NCBI GenBank assembly: GCA_964593555.1
Contig: CAZQIC010000124.1
Location: forward strand, 1 to 13,638
Direction of reading: 5' to 3'
Length of the DNA: 13,638 bases
From: CAZQIC01 sp964593555
Lineage (GTDB): Bacteria > Bacteroidota > Bacteroidia > JAFLBG01
Shown: piece after piece, positions 1 to 6,371 of the stretch
Position numbering within the stretch: the first letter of the stretch is position 1
Layout: the number at the start of each line of letters is the position of its first letter
The notes under the pieces: generated by a model
The model's database searches: none
Told to the model about the DNA's origin: nothing
The model's input: the letters and a program-made list of their open reading frames with translations, nothing else
Translations under genes and position numbers: made by a program

Positions 1-24
1 AGATACGATTTTATTAGATTGTTT

Positions 25-834
25 TTAACATTCTATTTTTAGAACTCCCCTAAAGGAATTTTTTATGTTAGCAGTATCCGCCGCGAGCGCTGTCAAAACA
101 ATCGGAATAGTTCCATTTATTCCATTGTATTGTTGCCTTACTTCTGTATAGGTCGCAACAGCTACATTGGCAAGATAACTTGGGATCTCATGGTTCATCA
201 CCCATGTAGTTGTTCTGTTGCCCGAACCATCAGTAGTATCCTTTGTAAGTGTACCATTACAATAAGCTACTTTTCCGCCATTGGTAGTTATGTTGAACTT
301 ATAGGTTGATCGTTCAACAAAATTATCGAAGCAGGGAAACCATACTCTTCCATAGCAATGCGGGTCTGCAGCAAAACCAACGCCAAGGTTAAACGCGTAC
401 CCTCCGTTAAAATAAAAACCACCCCATAGTGCATCAGTCTTTGGAACACCATGATAATAAACCGTTGCAGTTGATGTGTCTCCAATATTATGTGTGGTGG
501 GTAATGTAACGCGCAATAAAGTATCGTTATAATTATAGACTAATGTTGCTCCAGAAAATTTTATGGAGTCAATAGTCATTTTAAGCAAATCTAAATTCAA
601 ATACGAAACTCCATTCATTTTAGGAGTAAATTTTACTGCCGTGTTTCCTGAAATCACTTTTGTTGTAAAATCAGTAATATTGAGATTGATGGTGTAGTTT
701 AAAATGTCAACGGTATCGCTGCGGCTGTTATTGGCCTGTAGGTTTGGGATTCCGGAATTGCCTTTTTTAAATTGGCCGAATGAGCTTATTGTAAAAGTAA
801 GACATAACCCAATAAATAGTACATGAATCTTCAT
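25..834 (-). pseudogene. Truncated exported M1-family aminopeptidase (N-terminal domain only)
   Basis: The 269-residue product begins with a signal peptide (Lys2, hydrophobic stretch about residues 4-18, likely cleavage near SSFG-Q at 20/21). The rest matches the N-terminal beta-sandwich domain of M1 zinc aminopeptidases, with the run WFPCFDN around residues 166-172 and a following ERSTYKFNI segment. M1 enzymes place the GAMEN exopeptidase motif and the HEXXH zinc site after about residue 280. This ORF stops at TAA (25-27) before either, and the last residues (RGVLKIEC) no longer look like the family. All three minus-strand frames meet a stop within the last 50 bases at the left edge, so a simple one-base frameshift does not restore the gene. 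I infer a broken gene or a rearrangement endpoint near positions 40-55. A split gene continuing outside the window cannot be excluded. The family call is fairly secure; the inactivity is inferred. Confidence 0.7.
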
Positions 835-906
835 TCTGCTTCGATTTATACTATTAAATATACTGAAAAATCAGGAAATATCCTTAGGCATTATGGGAAT
901 GTAAGC

Positions 907-2139
907 TTACTTTATCGCAAATTTTTGCAATATTTCCTTCGCGGCATCCTTGTGTATAGTAAAGGTCATCATTTTTAATTTCACAAAATCTTCGTGGTAA
1001 TAATAATATCCAGGGCTGTTTTGATTGTTGTGTCCACCGCTGCCGGAATCTTTTATTAAAAACCATGCGCCATTTGGTTTTTCGAGATACCCAACCAAGT
1101 GTAATGCATGATCATCGGTTGTAGTATGATTGCTGAAACGGAATTGCCTTGCATATTCATCAATGTATGCGGATGGAATATCAAATGATGGAACCATTGC
1201 CACTCCTAATTGAGAATTAATTCCACTTTCTGAAACATCTCCGCCAATAGACATAGTGTATCCATTTTTTATAGCATTTTTTATCACCACCATAAAATCG
1301 TTAAGTGGTACGTTATAATAATCTGCCGAATGCCACCAATTATCATCAGCAACATATTCTGCTTTTGTCCAATATGGTTTTTCCACCAACGACATAAAAT
1401 CAACATAATCATCTGGGTTTAACTTTGTAACATTTTTCATATACTCAATTGGTGTCATTTTTTTTCCACTTACGGTAACAGAAACTGGCGGTTCGCCAAT
1501 ATAAAAGTTAAGGATAGATTTAATAGTTGATAGAACTGTTTCTTCATTCCAGGCATTATTAGATTTAACCGTTTGAAGATAATTGTTCATTTCATCATAC
1601 ATTTTGCTATGATCATGAAATTTTTGTCCTGGCTTCAATCCATTAAATGAATTTAAAGGTACAGTTCCATATTTTTTCATCATCAGCTGAACAGCATTTG
1701 TTTCTGAGCCTTCGCCAAATACAGATTTACCTCTTTTATTTACAAATTCTCTTGCCTTCTCAACATATTGCCAATACACAGTAAATAATTCGGACAAACG
1801 AATTTCCTGCTTTGTTAAACGATAAATTTCTGATTCGTAAAAGGAGGTAGTGGAAAAGCACCAGCATGTTCCTGTTTCGCCTTGTGATACAGCATCGCCT
1901 GCCCAAACGGTTTTAAACTCTTTTGCAGATTTAGGAATATCAATTCCTGTAAAATCCATCTTAAAGGATTTAGGCGTTTCCTTTTTTTGGGTAAAAAAAG
2001 CGGTGTTGGTTTTTTTTATTTCTTCGTAAAAAGGATTGGCGGGCGTTTCAAATTTTCCTTTATCGTTACGCTCATTTTGAGAAATTATAACGCCGGAAAA
2101 TAAATACAAGCCAAGACAAAAAAGGATATTCGATTTCAT
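907..2139 (-). CDS. Exported C1B-family cysteine peptidase (bleomycin hydrolase/aminopeptidase C-like)
   Basis: A 410-residue papain-fold peptidase related to bleomycin hydrolase and PepC, which trim N-terminal residues from peptides. I chose the ATG at 2139 rather than the longer open frame to 2217 because it gives a clean signal peptide (MKSN, hydrophobic to about residue 20, then QNERN). The catalytic region is clear: oxyanion-hole Gln86 six residues before Cys92 in QGETGTCWCFS, and the catalytic His344 in DDHALHLVG. Where papain-like enzymes have the third residue Asn (ENSWG or KNSWG), this protein has Asp364 in IKDSGSGG. I recall the same KDSGSGG sequence from other Bacteroidota members, so it is probably a subfamily trait rather than damage. 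The protein should act in the periplasm or at the envelope. It lies 72 bp upstream of the truncated M1 peptidase on the same strand, a possible former peptide-degradation pair. The upstream TACTTTC (near 2160) is only a weak -7 match. Confidence 0.85.
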   Translation of the reverse strand: MKSNILFCLGLYLFSGVIISQNERNDKGKFETPANPFYEEIKKTNTAFFTQKKETPKSFKMDFTGIDIPKSAKEFKTVWAGDAVSQGETGTCWCFSTTSFYESEIYRLTKQEIRLSELFTVYWQYVEKAREFVNKRGKSVFGEGSETNAVQLMMKKYGTVPLNSFNGLKPGQKFHDHSKMYDEMNNYLQTVKSNNAWNEETVLSTIKSILNFYIGEPPVSVTVSGKKMTPIEYMKNVTKLNPDDYVDFMSLVEKPYWTKAEYVADDNWWHSADYYNVPLNDFMVVIKNAIKNGYTMSIGGDVSESGINSQLGVAMVPSFDIPSAYIDEYARQFRFSNHTTTDDHALHLVGYLEKPNGAWFLIKDSGSGGHNNQNSPGYYYYHEDFVKLKMMTFTIHKDAAKEILQKFAIK

Positions 2140-2204
2140 AAATAAATTTTTGGGAACATGAAAGTACGAAAAAAAATAGGGATTCTTGATATTTGATTTT
2201 GTTC

Positions 2205-2403
2205 GGGTGTACGCCAAATTGCACTATACTGTTTTGCCCCTACGGGGCAATATGGAGTAGGAGGAACTCTTTTTACCCATATTATGCTCCTATCGGAGCA
2301 GATATCCCGTTAGGGATTTAATAATGGTAGAAAAAATAAATATCATTTCGGATAAAGTTCCGTAGGAACGAAACAGCTATTGATTGTGCAATTTGTAGTT
2401 CAT
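2205..2403. repeat. Composite hairpin repeat element with terminal inverted repeats
   Basis: This intergenic element is bracketed by an imperfect inverted repeat: gggtgtacgccaaattgcac at 2205-2224 against gtgcaatttgtagttca at 2386-2402 (14 of 17 positions pair). Inside are consecutive hairpins: ttgcccc-tac-ggggcaa (2234-2250), aatatgg/ccatatt (2249-2255 with 2277-2283), tgctcc-tatc-ggagca (2285-2300), tccc-gtta-ggga (2305-2316) and gttcc-gta-ggaac (2357-2369). Hairpin-rich units of this kind are common in Bacteroidota intergenic DNA and resemble REP sequences moved by Y1 (IS200-like/RAYT) transposases. Their movement here is inference; no such transposase is in the window. The element fills the gap between the C1 peptidase and the glycosyltransferase and could also act as a transcription barrier. 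Confidence 0.75.
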
Positions 2404-2406
2404 CTT

Positions 2407-3828
2407 TTAGTTCTCGACTTCGCTCGAACTGACATCGAATACAAAGGGTTTTGCGATGGAATCGGTAATGTTCAAGCCGAATAACTGGTCATTATAAAAG
2501 TCTTGTTCGGGGAGAAAATAGATCGCACAGCCATTCTTTAAATGAGCATCAATTCGGGGTTTGTCAATATACACCTCAAATTTAACCAACGGATTCTTTT
2601 CCCTTTCGAGCAGTTCGGTCGCAATTTCGTTATGCCACCAGCCGGCTATAATTACTGTTTTTTTTTCTATGTTTTTTGTTGCGTTAATTATTTGCTCAGC
2701 GTATTTTATTTTTAATTTTCTCTTTGAAAGGTCGGAAAAAACAGGACCTGTAAAGGGATCAATAAAAATTTCCTGGCCCGAAACGGAAAATTTAATTGCG
2801 AAGTCGCTGCTTTCTGCACCTCTTGCACCATCTGTTAAATTGATGCTGAAAATAAATGAAGAAAGAATAAAGCAAACACAACAAGCGATAAATTGCTTTT
2901 TGTTTAAGAGGGCTGAAGAAATAATGATTACAAACGGAATCATAGGAATAACGTAAGCCGATTTTTGCGGTAGTCTGAAATAAGAAATAGTATACAAAGC
3001 AAAAATGATAAGCCATGCTACAAAATGTACATGAGGTATAGAAGTGTTGTTGATTTTTTCTTTTCTAAGGAGTATGAAAATTGTAACTGCTGCTATAGTC
3101 AATACACCGATCAATCCCCATGCACCAATGCTATATTTGTAAAGCACTTTTGTTAATGGTGGGTAAGCAAACTGATCGTAGTACATGAAAAATTCTGTTC
3201 CGTACACCATATACACGGGGATAAAAAAGATAATTCCGATTAAACCGGAAGTAAAGGATAACATAAACGATTTTCTAAATAAATCTTTTTTCTCATTTGC
3301 CTGCCAAAGAATAATAAAATAGGGCAGGAGCATGGCTCCCGAAGTAATTCTACAGGCGATTGCGCATCCCAGAAAAAGTCCACACAAAATAATTTTGTCC
3401 TTCAGAAGATAATAATAACTCATGAGCACTAATGCGGAAGTCCACATATAATCAATAGTATAAGTACTGCTGATGTATACGACAGGAATAAATGCGAAGG
3501 TGAGTGCGCCGAGCAAAGACTGTTGTGTTTTGTAATATTCCAGTATACGATACAAATAAATAAAAGCTATAACGCTAAATAAAGCGCTAAGCAAATTAAA
3601 TCCGAAGGGTCCTATTCCCCATAACAAAGAATAAATAATTTCCTGGAATGGATGTCCGGGAAACCTCGATACCTCTAATATTCCTGTTGCTTTTGTATTA
3701 TACGCCGCAAGCGCTATTCCCCAGGAGTCTTCTTCAACGCCGTATCCTGAAAACAGAAATGGGAGCCTTGATAAAAAGACCACAAGACATAGTAGAAATA
3801 AATAGATATTTTTTTTATCTGCTTGCAT
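2407..3828 (-). CDS. Polytopic membrane glycosyltransferase, GT-C/GT39-like
   Basis: A 473-residue inner-membrane protein with about ten hydrophobic segments, the first at roughly residues 8-25. The first periplasmic loop carries the acidic motif GYGVEEDSW (Glu32, Glu33, Asp34), followed by a conserved-looking RFPGHPFQE stretch near residues 55-63. That layout is typical of GT-C fold enzymes (PMT, ArnT and GT39-like), which transfer sugars from polyprenyl-phosphate donors to lipids, glycans or proteins on the outer face of the membrane. A hydrophilic tail of about 130 residues follows the last membrane segment. I use ATG at 3828 (MQADKKN) rather than the GTG at 3852, since an AGAAG stretch lies upstream and the membrane segment then sits at the N-terminus. 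The last residues, SSSEVEN, are encoded by a REP-like repeat, so the native end may have been replaced. The antitoxin-like gene lies 31 bp upstream on the same strand. The substrate cannot be predicted. Confidence 0.7.
   Translation of the reverse strand: MQADKKNIYLFLLCLVVFLSRLPFLFSGYGVEEDSWGIALAAYNTKATGILEVSRFPGHPFQEIIYSLLWGIGPFGFNLLSALFSVIAFIYLYRILEYYKTQQSLLGALTFAFIPVVYISSTYTIDYMWTSALVLMSYYYLLKDKIILCGLFLGCAIACRITSGAMLLPYFIILWQANEKKDLFRKSFMLSFTSGLIGIIFFIPVYMVYGTEFFMYYDQFAYPPLTKVLYKYSIGAWGLIGVLTIAAVTIFILLRKEKINNTSIPHVHFVAWLIIFALYTISYFRLPQKSAYVIPMIPFVIIISSALLNKKQFIACCVCFILSSFIFSINLTDGARGAESSDFAIKFSVSGQEIFIDPFTGPVFSDLSKRKLKIKYAEQIINATKNIEKKTVIIAGWWHNEIATELLEREKNPLVKFEVYIDKPRIDAHLKNGCAIYFLPEQDFYNDQLFGLNITDSIAKPFVFDVSSSEVEN
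2410..2436. repeat. REP-like TTCGACTTCGCTC-type repeat overlapping a gene end
   Basis: The stretch holds tcgacttcgctcga flanked by gttc and gaac, a short imperfect hairpin. The TTCGACTTCGCTC core is one I recall as a dispersed intergenic repeat in Bacteroidota genomes. It directly abuts the composite element at 2205-2403 and supplies the last codons and stop region of the glycosyltransferase gene. Confidence 0.5.
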
Positions 3829-3859
3829 TAGTCGTTTGCTTCTAATGACCACTCAATTG

Positions 3860-4078
3860 TTAAAGCCATTTCTGATAAACCTTTTTTACTTCTTTATGGC
3901 TAACAGTTTGACCTTTGTTTATTTGAGACAGTCCTCTCTTTATTGATTCTACTTTTTCTGAATCATTTTGGGTTTCAATATTCTTGGATAGTAGTGTATG
4001 TATTGCATTAAGAGTTTTACTATCGTTGATCTTATCAATCAATGAGTGGAGGCTATATTTTAATTCAGTAGTGCTCAT
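3860..4078 (-). CDS. Orphan addiction-module antitoxin-like protein
   Basis: A 72-residue protein starting MSTTELKYSLHSLIDKI, using the ATG at 4078. The in-frame upstream extension to 4156 looks non-coding, and a perfect -7 element sits between the two. The sequence is charged and helical, and the C-terminal pattern SIKRGLSQINKGQTVSHKEVKKVYQKWL (residues about 45-72) resembles small antitoxins that pair with RelE/ParE-type toxins in Bacteroidota: a GL.I..G...SHEEV core, then a terminal toxin-binding helix. Such antitoxins normally overlap or closely precede the toxin gene. Here the next gene downstream, after 31 bp, is a glycosyltransferase, and no 80-110-residue toxin ORF is visible on either strand. 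It may be a solitary antitoxin left after toxin loss, or it may act on a toxin encoded elsewhere. The family is recognised from pattern only. Confidence 0.6.
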   Translation of the reverse strand: MSTTELKYSLHSLIDKINDSKTLNAIHTLLSKNIETQNDSEKVESIKRGLSQINKGQTVSHKEVKKVYQKWL

Positions 4079-4099
4079 GGCTGATGGTTTATGTATATA

Positions 4100-4107
4100 C
4101 AAATGTA
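4100..4107 (-). promoter_or_regulatory. -7 promoter element (TACATTTG) of the antitoxin-like gene
   Basis: The minus strand reads TACATTTG, an exact match to the Bacteroidota TAnnTTTG -7 element, ending 21 bp before the ATG at 4078. No TTG stands at the ideal spacing upstream, so the -33 half is weak. Confidence 0.5.
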
Positions 4108-4143
4108 CCCCAAAACGACAAAATAAAAAGAGCAAAATAATTT

Positions 4144-4271
4144 GGGTGTACGACATTTTGCATCATTTGTTCGTTTCGACCCTTCGAGAAATCCTCAGGG
4201 CTCAACGAACGGAATCCGTACCCTGAGGTTCTCGAAGGGTACGAGAATAAAGTGCAATTTGTCGTACACCC
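4144..4271. repeat. Nested palindromic element (REP core inside terminal inverted repeats)
   Basis: The outer arms are gggtgtacgacattttgca (4144-4162) and tgcaatttgtcgtacaccc (4253-4271), which pair at 17 of 19 positions. The inner arms at 4180-4200 (cccttcgag...cctcaggg) and 4221-4239 (ccctgagg...ctcgaaggg) pair almost completely apart from a 2-nt bulge. The core sequence CCCTTCGAnnnnCTCAGGG is one I recall as a dispersed REP-like repeat in environmental bacteria. The outer arms are nearly identical to the ends of the element at 2205-2403, making this a second member of the same dispersed family. It sits directly left of the insertion sequence. Confidence 0.75.
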
Positions 4272-4405
4272 GATATTTTTCAATGTACTTATAATGCATC
4301 GTAACAAAAGCAAAAGCTACCCAACTTCTTCATCTGTTGCGAAAATGCGCGCTTTATTAGGCATGTAGTTTGTGTTGAGTTTAGTTCACCAAAGCCTTAA
4401 ATGGT

Positions 4406-5719
4406 ATGATAAAAAACAAGTACGACACCTCGGTGGTGTTTCTTTATGCGGTTGGCAAAGAAAATCTATTGCCTGCGGAATTCAGGAAGCAAATTCCTTA
4501 TTCAACTATTTCAAGTTGGAGAAAAGCGGATTATAGTAGATACATGGGGCATGAGTTCCGGTATTTTTTTGATGATGCCTTTGATAAGGCTGAATTAAGC
4601 TATCGATACAAAACGATGAGCAACACAATTTTTGGATTAAAACGAATGTGGGTAATGTTAGGTCCTATATTAACGAATGTGGTAAAAAGCGCAGGCAATG
4701 AAAAGGCAACGCAAAAAAATGTTATCAAAGCCATTCAATGCCTGGCGAAACACATTGGTGTTGATGCGGCTTTAAGACTGTTGGGAATATCACGAATACT
4801 ATATAACCAGTGGTTGCTCGAAGATAGTTATACCTGCAGTGGCTCATTCACGGCGCTATGTACAAAACGATATCCCCGACAAATGCAGGTAAAAGAAGTG
4901 CGTAAAATTAAAAGAATGCTCACTTCCCAAAAGTACAGTCATTGGCCTGTGGCATCTATTGCAGGTTTTGCTACACGAGAAGGAAGCCTTGTAGCATGCT
5001 TAACCTCGTGGTATAAATTTGCGAAGATATTTGGAATACGAAGAAAGATGTTTAAAAAAAGCAAAAAAAAAGTAGGATTAAATGCGGATTACCCCAACGA
5101 ATACCTTCATGTGGACACAACCTATTTGCCGCTTTCCGACGGAAAAAAAATATGCATTGCATTTGTGATGGATAATTATTCTAAAATGATCCTGGGATAC
5201 CATGTTTCAAGAAGGGGTAATTTTTATGTTGTAAAACAAGCTATTAAAAAAGCGTTGAATGTAATAATGCAACACCCCAATCAGGAACATAGTTTTTTAG
5301 TTACGGACGGAGGAAAAGAAAACCACAACCAATACATTGATGCATTCATTTCGAAACTCACAAAACACCGCATTACTAAAATACGTGCGCTTAAAGACAT
5401 ACGTTGGTCCAATTCTCCGGTTGAAGCAATACACCGCACGTTAAAGGGATGGTATCTGAAGCCAAACCAGTTTTCAAGTATAGCTACTGTTGATAAACAT
5501 TTGCAATGGGCTGTTATGGATTATAATGTTTTAAGGCCGCATTACAAACATCGCCCAAGAACTCCGCAGGAAGTTTATTTTAATACACCTCTTGGATTTG
5601 ATTTAAAAGAACGTGTAAAAAAAGCCATGAAAAAAAGAGTGAAAAATAATAAATGCCACGGTTGCCGAGAATGTGAAGGTGCATGCAAAGCATTAAAAAA
5701 AGTTTCAAAAAAATCTTAA
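4406..5719 (+). CDS. DDE transposase with integrase core (IS3/IS481-like) and Cys-rich tail
   Basis: This 437-residue protein moves the insertion sequence by DNA cleavage and strand transfer. There are helix-turn-helix-like segments at about residues 25-45 (FRKQIPYSTISSWRKAD) and 105-135 (ending LLGISRILYNQWL). A retroviral-integrase (rve) core follows, with the catalytic triad visible as Asp237 (HVDTTYLPL), Asp301 (VTDGGKEN) and Glu340 (SPVEAIHRTLK), spaced 63 and 38 residues apart as expected. The downstream block NVLRPHYKHRPRTPQEVYF is typical of IS3-type enzymes. Both domains lie in one uninterrupted frame, with no orfA/orfB frameshift needed. The last 21 residues are basic and contain Cys417, Cys420, Cys423 and Cys427 (CxxCxxCxxxC), a metal-binding pattern. 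It appears intact, so the IS may still be active. The family assignment within the rve group is uncertain. Confidence 0.85.
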   Translation: MIKNKYDTSVVFLYAVGKENLLPAEFRKQIPYSTISSWRKADYSRYMGHEFRYFFDDAFDKAELSYRYKTMSNTIFGLKRMWVMLGPILTNVVKSAGNEKATQKNVIKAIQCLAKHIGVDAALRLLGISRILYNQWLLEDSYTCSGSFTALCTKRYPRQMQVKEVRKIKRMLTSQKYSHWPVASIAGFATREGSLVACLTSWYKFAKIFGIRRKMFKKSKKKVGLNADYPNEYLHVDTTYLPLSDGKKICIAFVMDNYSKMILGYHVSRRGNFYVVKQAIKKALNVIMQHPNQEHSFLVTDGGKENHNQYIDAFISKLTKHRITKIRALKDIRWSNSPVEAIHRTLKGWYLKPNQFSSIATVDKHLQWAVMDYNVLRPHYKHRPRTPQEVYFNTPLGFDLKERVKKAMKKRVKNNKCHGCRECEGACKALKKVSKKS

Positions 5720-5748
5720 CAGTGGGGATGAATAAAGCCAAGAGTGAA

Positions 5749-5774
5749 CAAACCTACGATACATCGTAGGTTTG
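5749..5774. terminator. Perfect 11-bp hairpin after the transposase gene
   Basis: caaacctacga, loop taca, tcgtaggtttg forms a perfect stem 30 bp after the transposase stop. Neither side has a proper T-tract, so it is at best a weak intrinsic terminator; mRNA 3'-end protection or blocking of read-through is equally possible. Confidence 0.4.
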
Positions 5775-5820
5775 CTTGTGGAAAAACCGGAAATGCGTAT
5801 ATTAACTGAAAATTGATGGT

Positions 5821-6048
5821 TCAAGTCCCGACGGGTGTCCAGTAATGAGTTGCACCTGTAATCATTACAGGAATGATTCCGGCTACCTTGCATTGCCTTA
5901 CAGCTTCTTTGGCTTCTTCACGCGGAGGGTCAATCATTCCGGCAAAACCTATAAGTGTTAATGATGATTCTATTTCTTCCGCATTTAATTTTTCCGGCAA
6001 AGAAGGAAGCATCTTAATTGCATATCCCAACACGCGGTAACCTCCATA
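5821..6048 (-). pseudogene. Remnant of a cation-transporting P-type ATPase
   Basis: The minus strand encodes GYRVLGYAIK, then LTLIGFAGMIDPPREEAKEAV, then CKVAGIIPVMITG. This is the segment of calcium/cation P-type (P2) ATPases running from the nucleotide-binding domain into the hinge of the phosphorylation domain; the family continues VMITGDHPLTA. Here the match breaks right after VMITG (codon at 5854-5856), reads ATHYWTPVGT and stops at 5821. The parent family is about 850-1000 residues; only about 65 remain. The DKTGT phosphorylation site, the TGDGVNDAPAL motif and all membrane segments are missing. No credible start exists, and the homology fades upstream of about 6048. It is a dead fragment between the IS and the next remnant, not a functional gene. 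Confidence 0.7.
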
Positions 6049-6108
6049 ACAATAGCATACTCTACCTCGTTGTTTTTCGCTTTTTTTCTCATCAGATAAC
6101 GCTTGTAT

Positions 6109-6366
6109 TTACTCTAGTATTTTAAACGCTTCTTTAAAGTTTTTTGAGAAAAGCAACAATTCAATTGAGCGTATTCGTAAATCGATGTGGTCACCTTCTT
6201 CTTTTTCAGCAAGAGCAAGGGCTGCCGCAATTTTAATATAGGATATTGCCTTGTCAATATCCTTATTTCCGAATACAGATGATAATTCTGTTAATATGTC
6301 TATCTTCTCCTTGTAATCAACAGCCTTTTCAAACTTTGCTTCTAGGTTTTTTATTTTGTCGTCCAT
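6109..6366 (-). CDS. Short helical-repeat (TPR-like) protein, probably a truncated N-terminus
   Basis: The 85 residues (MDDKIKNLEAKFEKAVDYKEKIDILTEL...) are almost wholly helical. Paired amphipathic helices around residues 15-50 (DKAISYIKIAAALALAEKEEGD) and 58-85 (RIRSIELLLFSKNFKEAFKILE) match the TPR rhythm. The product stops mid-repeat, as if a longer TPR protein, such as the N-terminal part of a TPR histidine kinase or cyclase, had been cut; a fragment is more likely than a complete small protein. The start is only 5 bp after the ubiD stop on the same strand, so it is probably transcribed with ubiD. Immediately downstream lies the ATPase remnant, placing the break near 6050-6110. The function is unknown. 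Confidence 0.5.
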   Translation of the reverse strand: MDDKIKNLEAKFEKAVDYKEKIDILTELSSVFGNKDIDKAISYIKIAAALALAEKEEGDHIDLRIRSIELLLFSKNFKEAFKILE

Positions 6367-6371
6367 ATAGA

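Larger units (their letters stand above)
4273..5816 (+). mobile_element. Insertion sequence with single DDE transposase gene; boundaries tentative
   Basis: The element contains one transposase ORF. The ends were placed from a weak imperfect inverted repeat: left tttttcaatgtacttataat followed by gcat (4276-4299), against the reverse complement of 5793-5814, aattttcagttaatatacgc followed by at. They share TTTTCA, GT, TATA and GCAT with small gaps. I could not see a clean target-site duplication. The 130-bp leader before the transposase has a 24-codon ORF at 4294-4368 (MHRNKSKSYPTSSS...) in a different frame; whether it is translated is unknown. The left end abuts the palindromic repeat at 4144-4271, and the right end abuts a P-type ATPase remnant. 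Confidence 0.4.

Noticed and set aside
2205..2403. CRISPR-like array from the series of hairpins
   Set aside because: The hairpins differ from each other in stem sequence and spacing, there are no regular direct repeats or spacers, and no cas genes are present.
2561..2956. 131-codon plus-strand ORF opposite the glycosyltransferase
   Set aside because: Antisense to a gene with clear membrane segments and a GT-C motif; its hydrophobic start mirrors the opposite strand.
4089..4313. 74-codon minus-strand ORF across the palindromic repeat
   Set aside because: It is created by the repeat element itself, has biased composition and covers the antitoxin promoter.
5819..5842. tRNA-like 3' end (ggttcaagtcccgacgggtg followed by tcca) that could be a tRNA or an attachment site
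   Set aside because: It has a T-loop-like GGTTCAAGTCC and a following CCA, but the T-stem does not pair (gatgg against cccga), the acceptor spacing is off by one, and no D-arm or anticodon arm exists upstream. At most it is a fragment or chance.
5985..6092. Short minus-strand ORF MRKKAKNNEVEYAIVMEV... next to the ATPase remnant
   Set aside because: It is only about 35 codons, runs out of frame into the ATPase fragment, and has no recognisable family or promoter; probably junction sequence.
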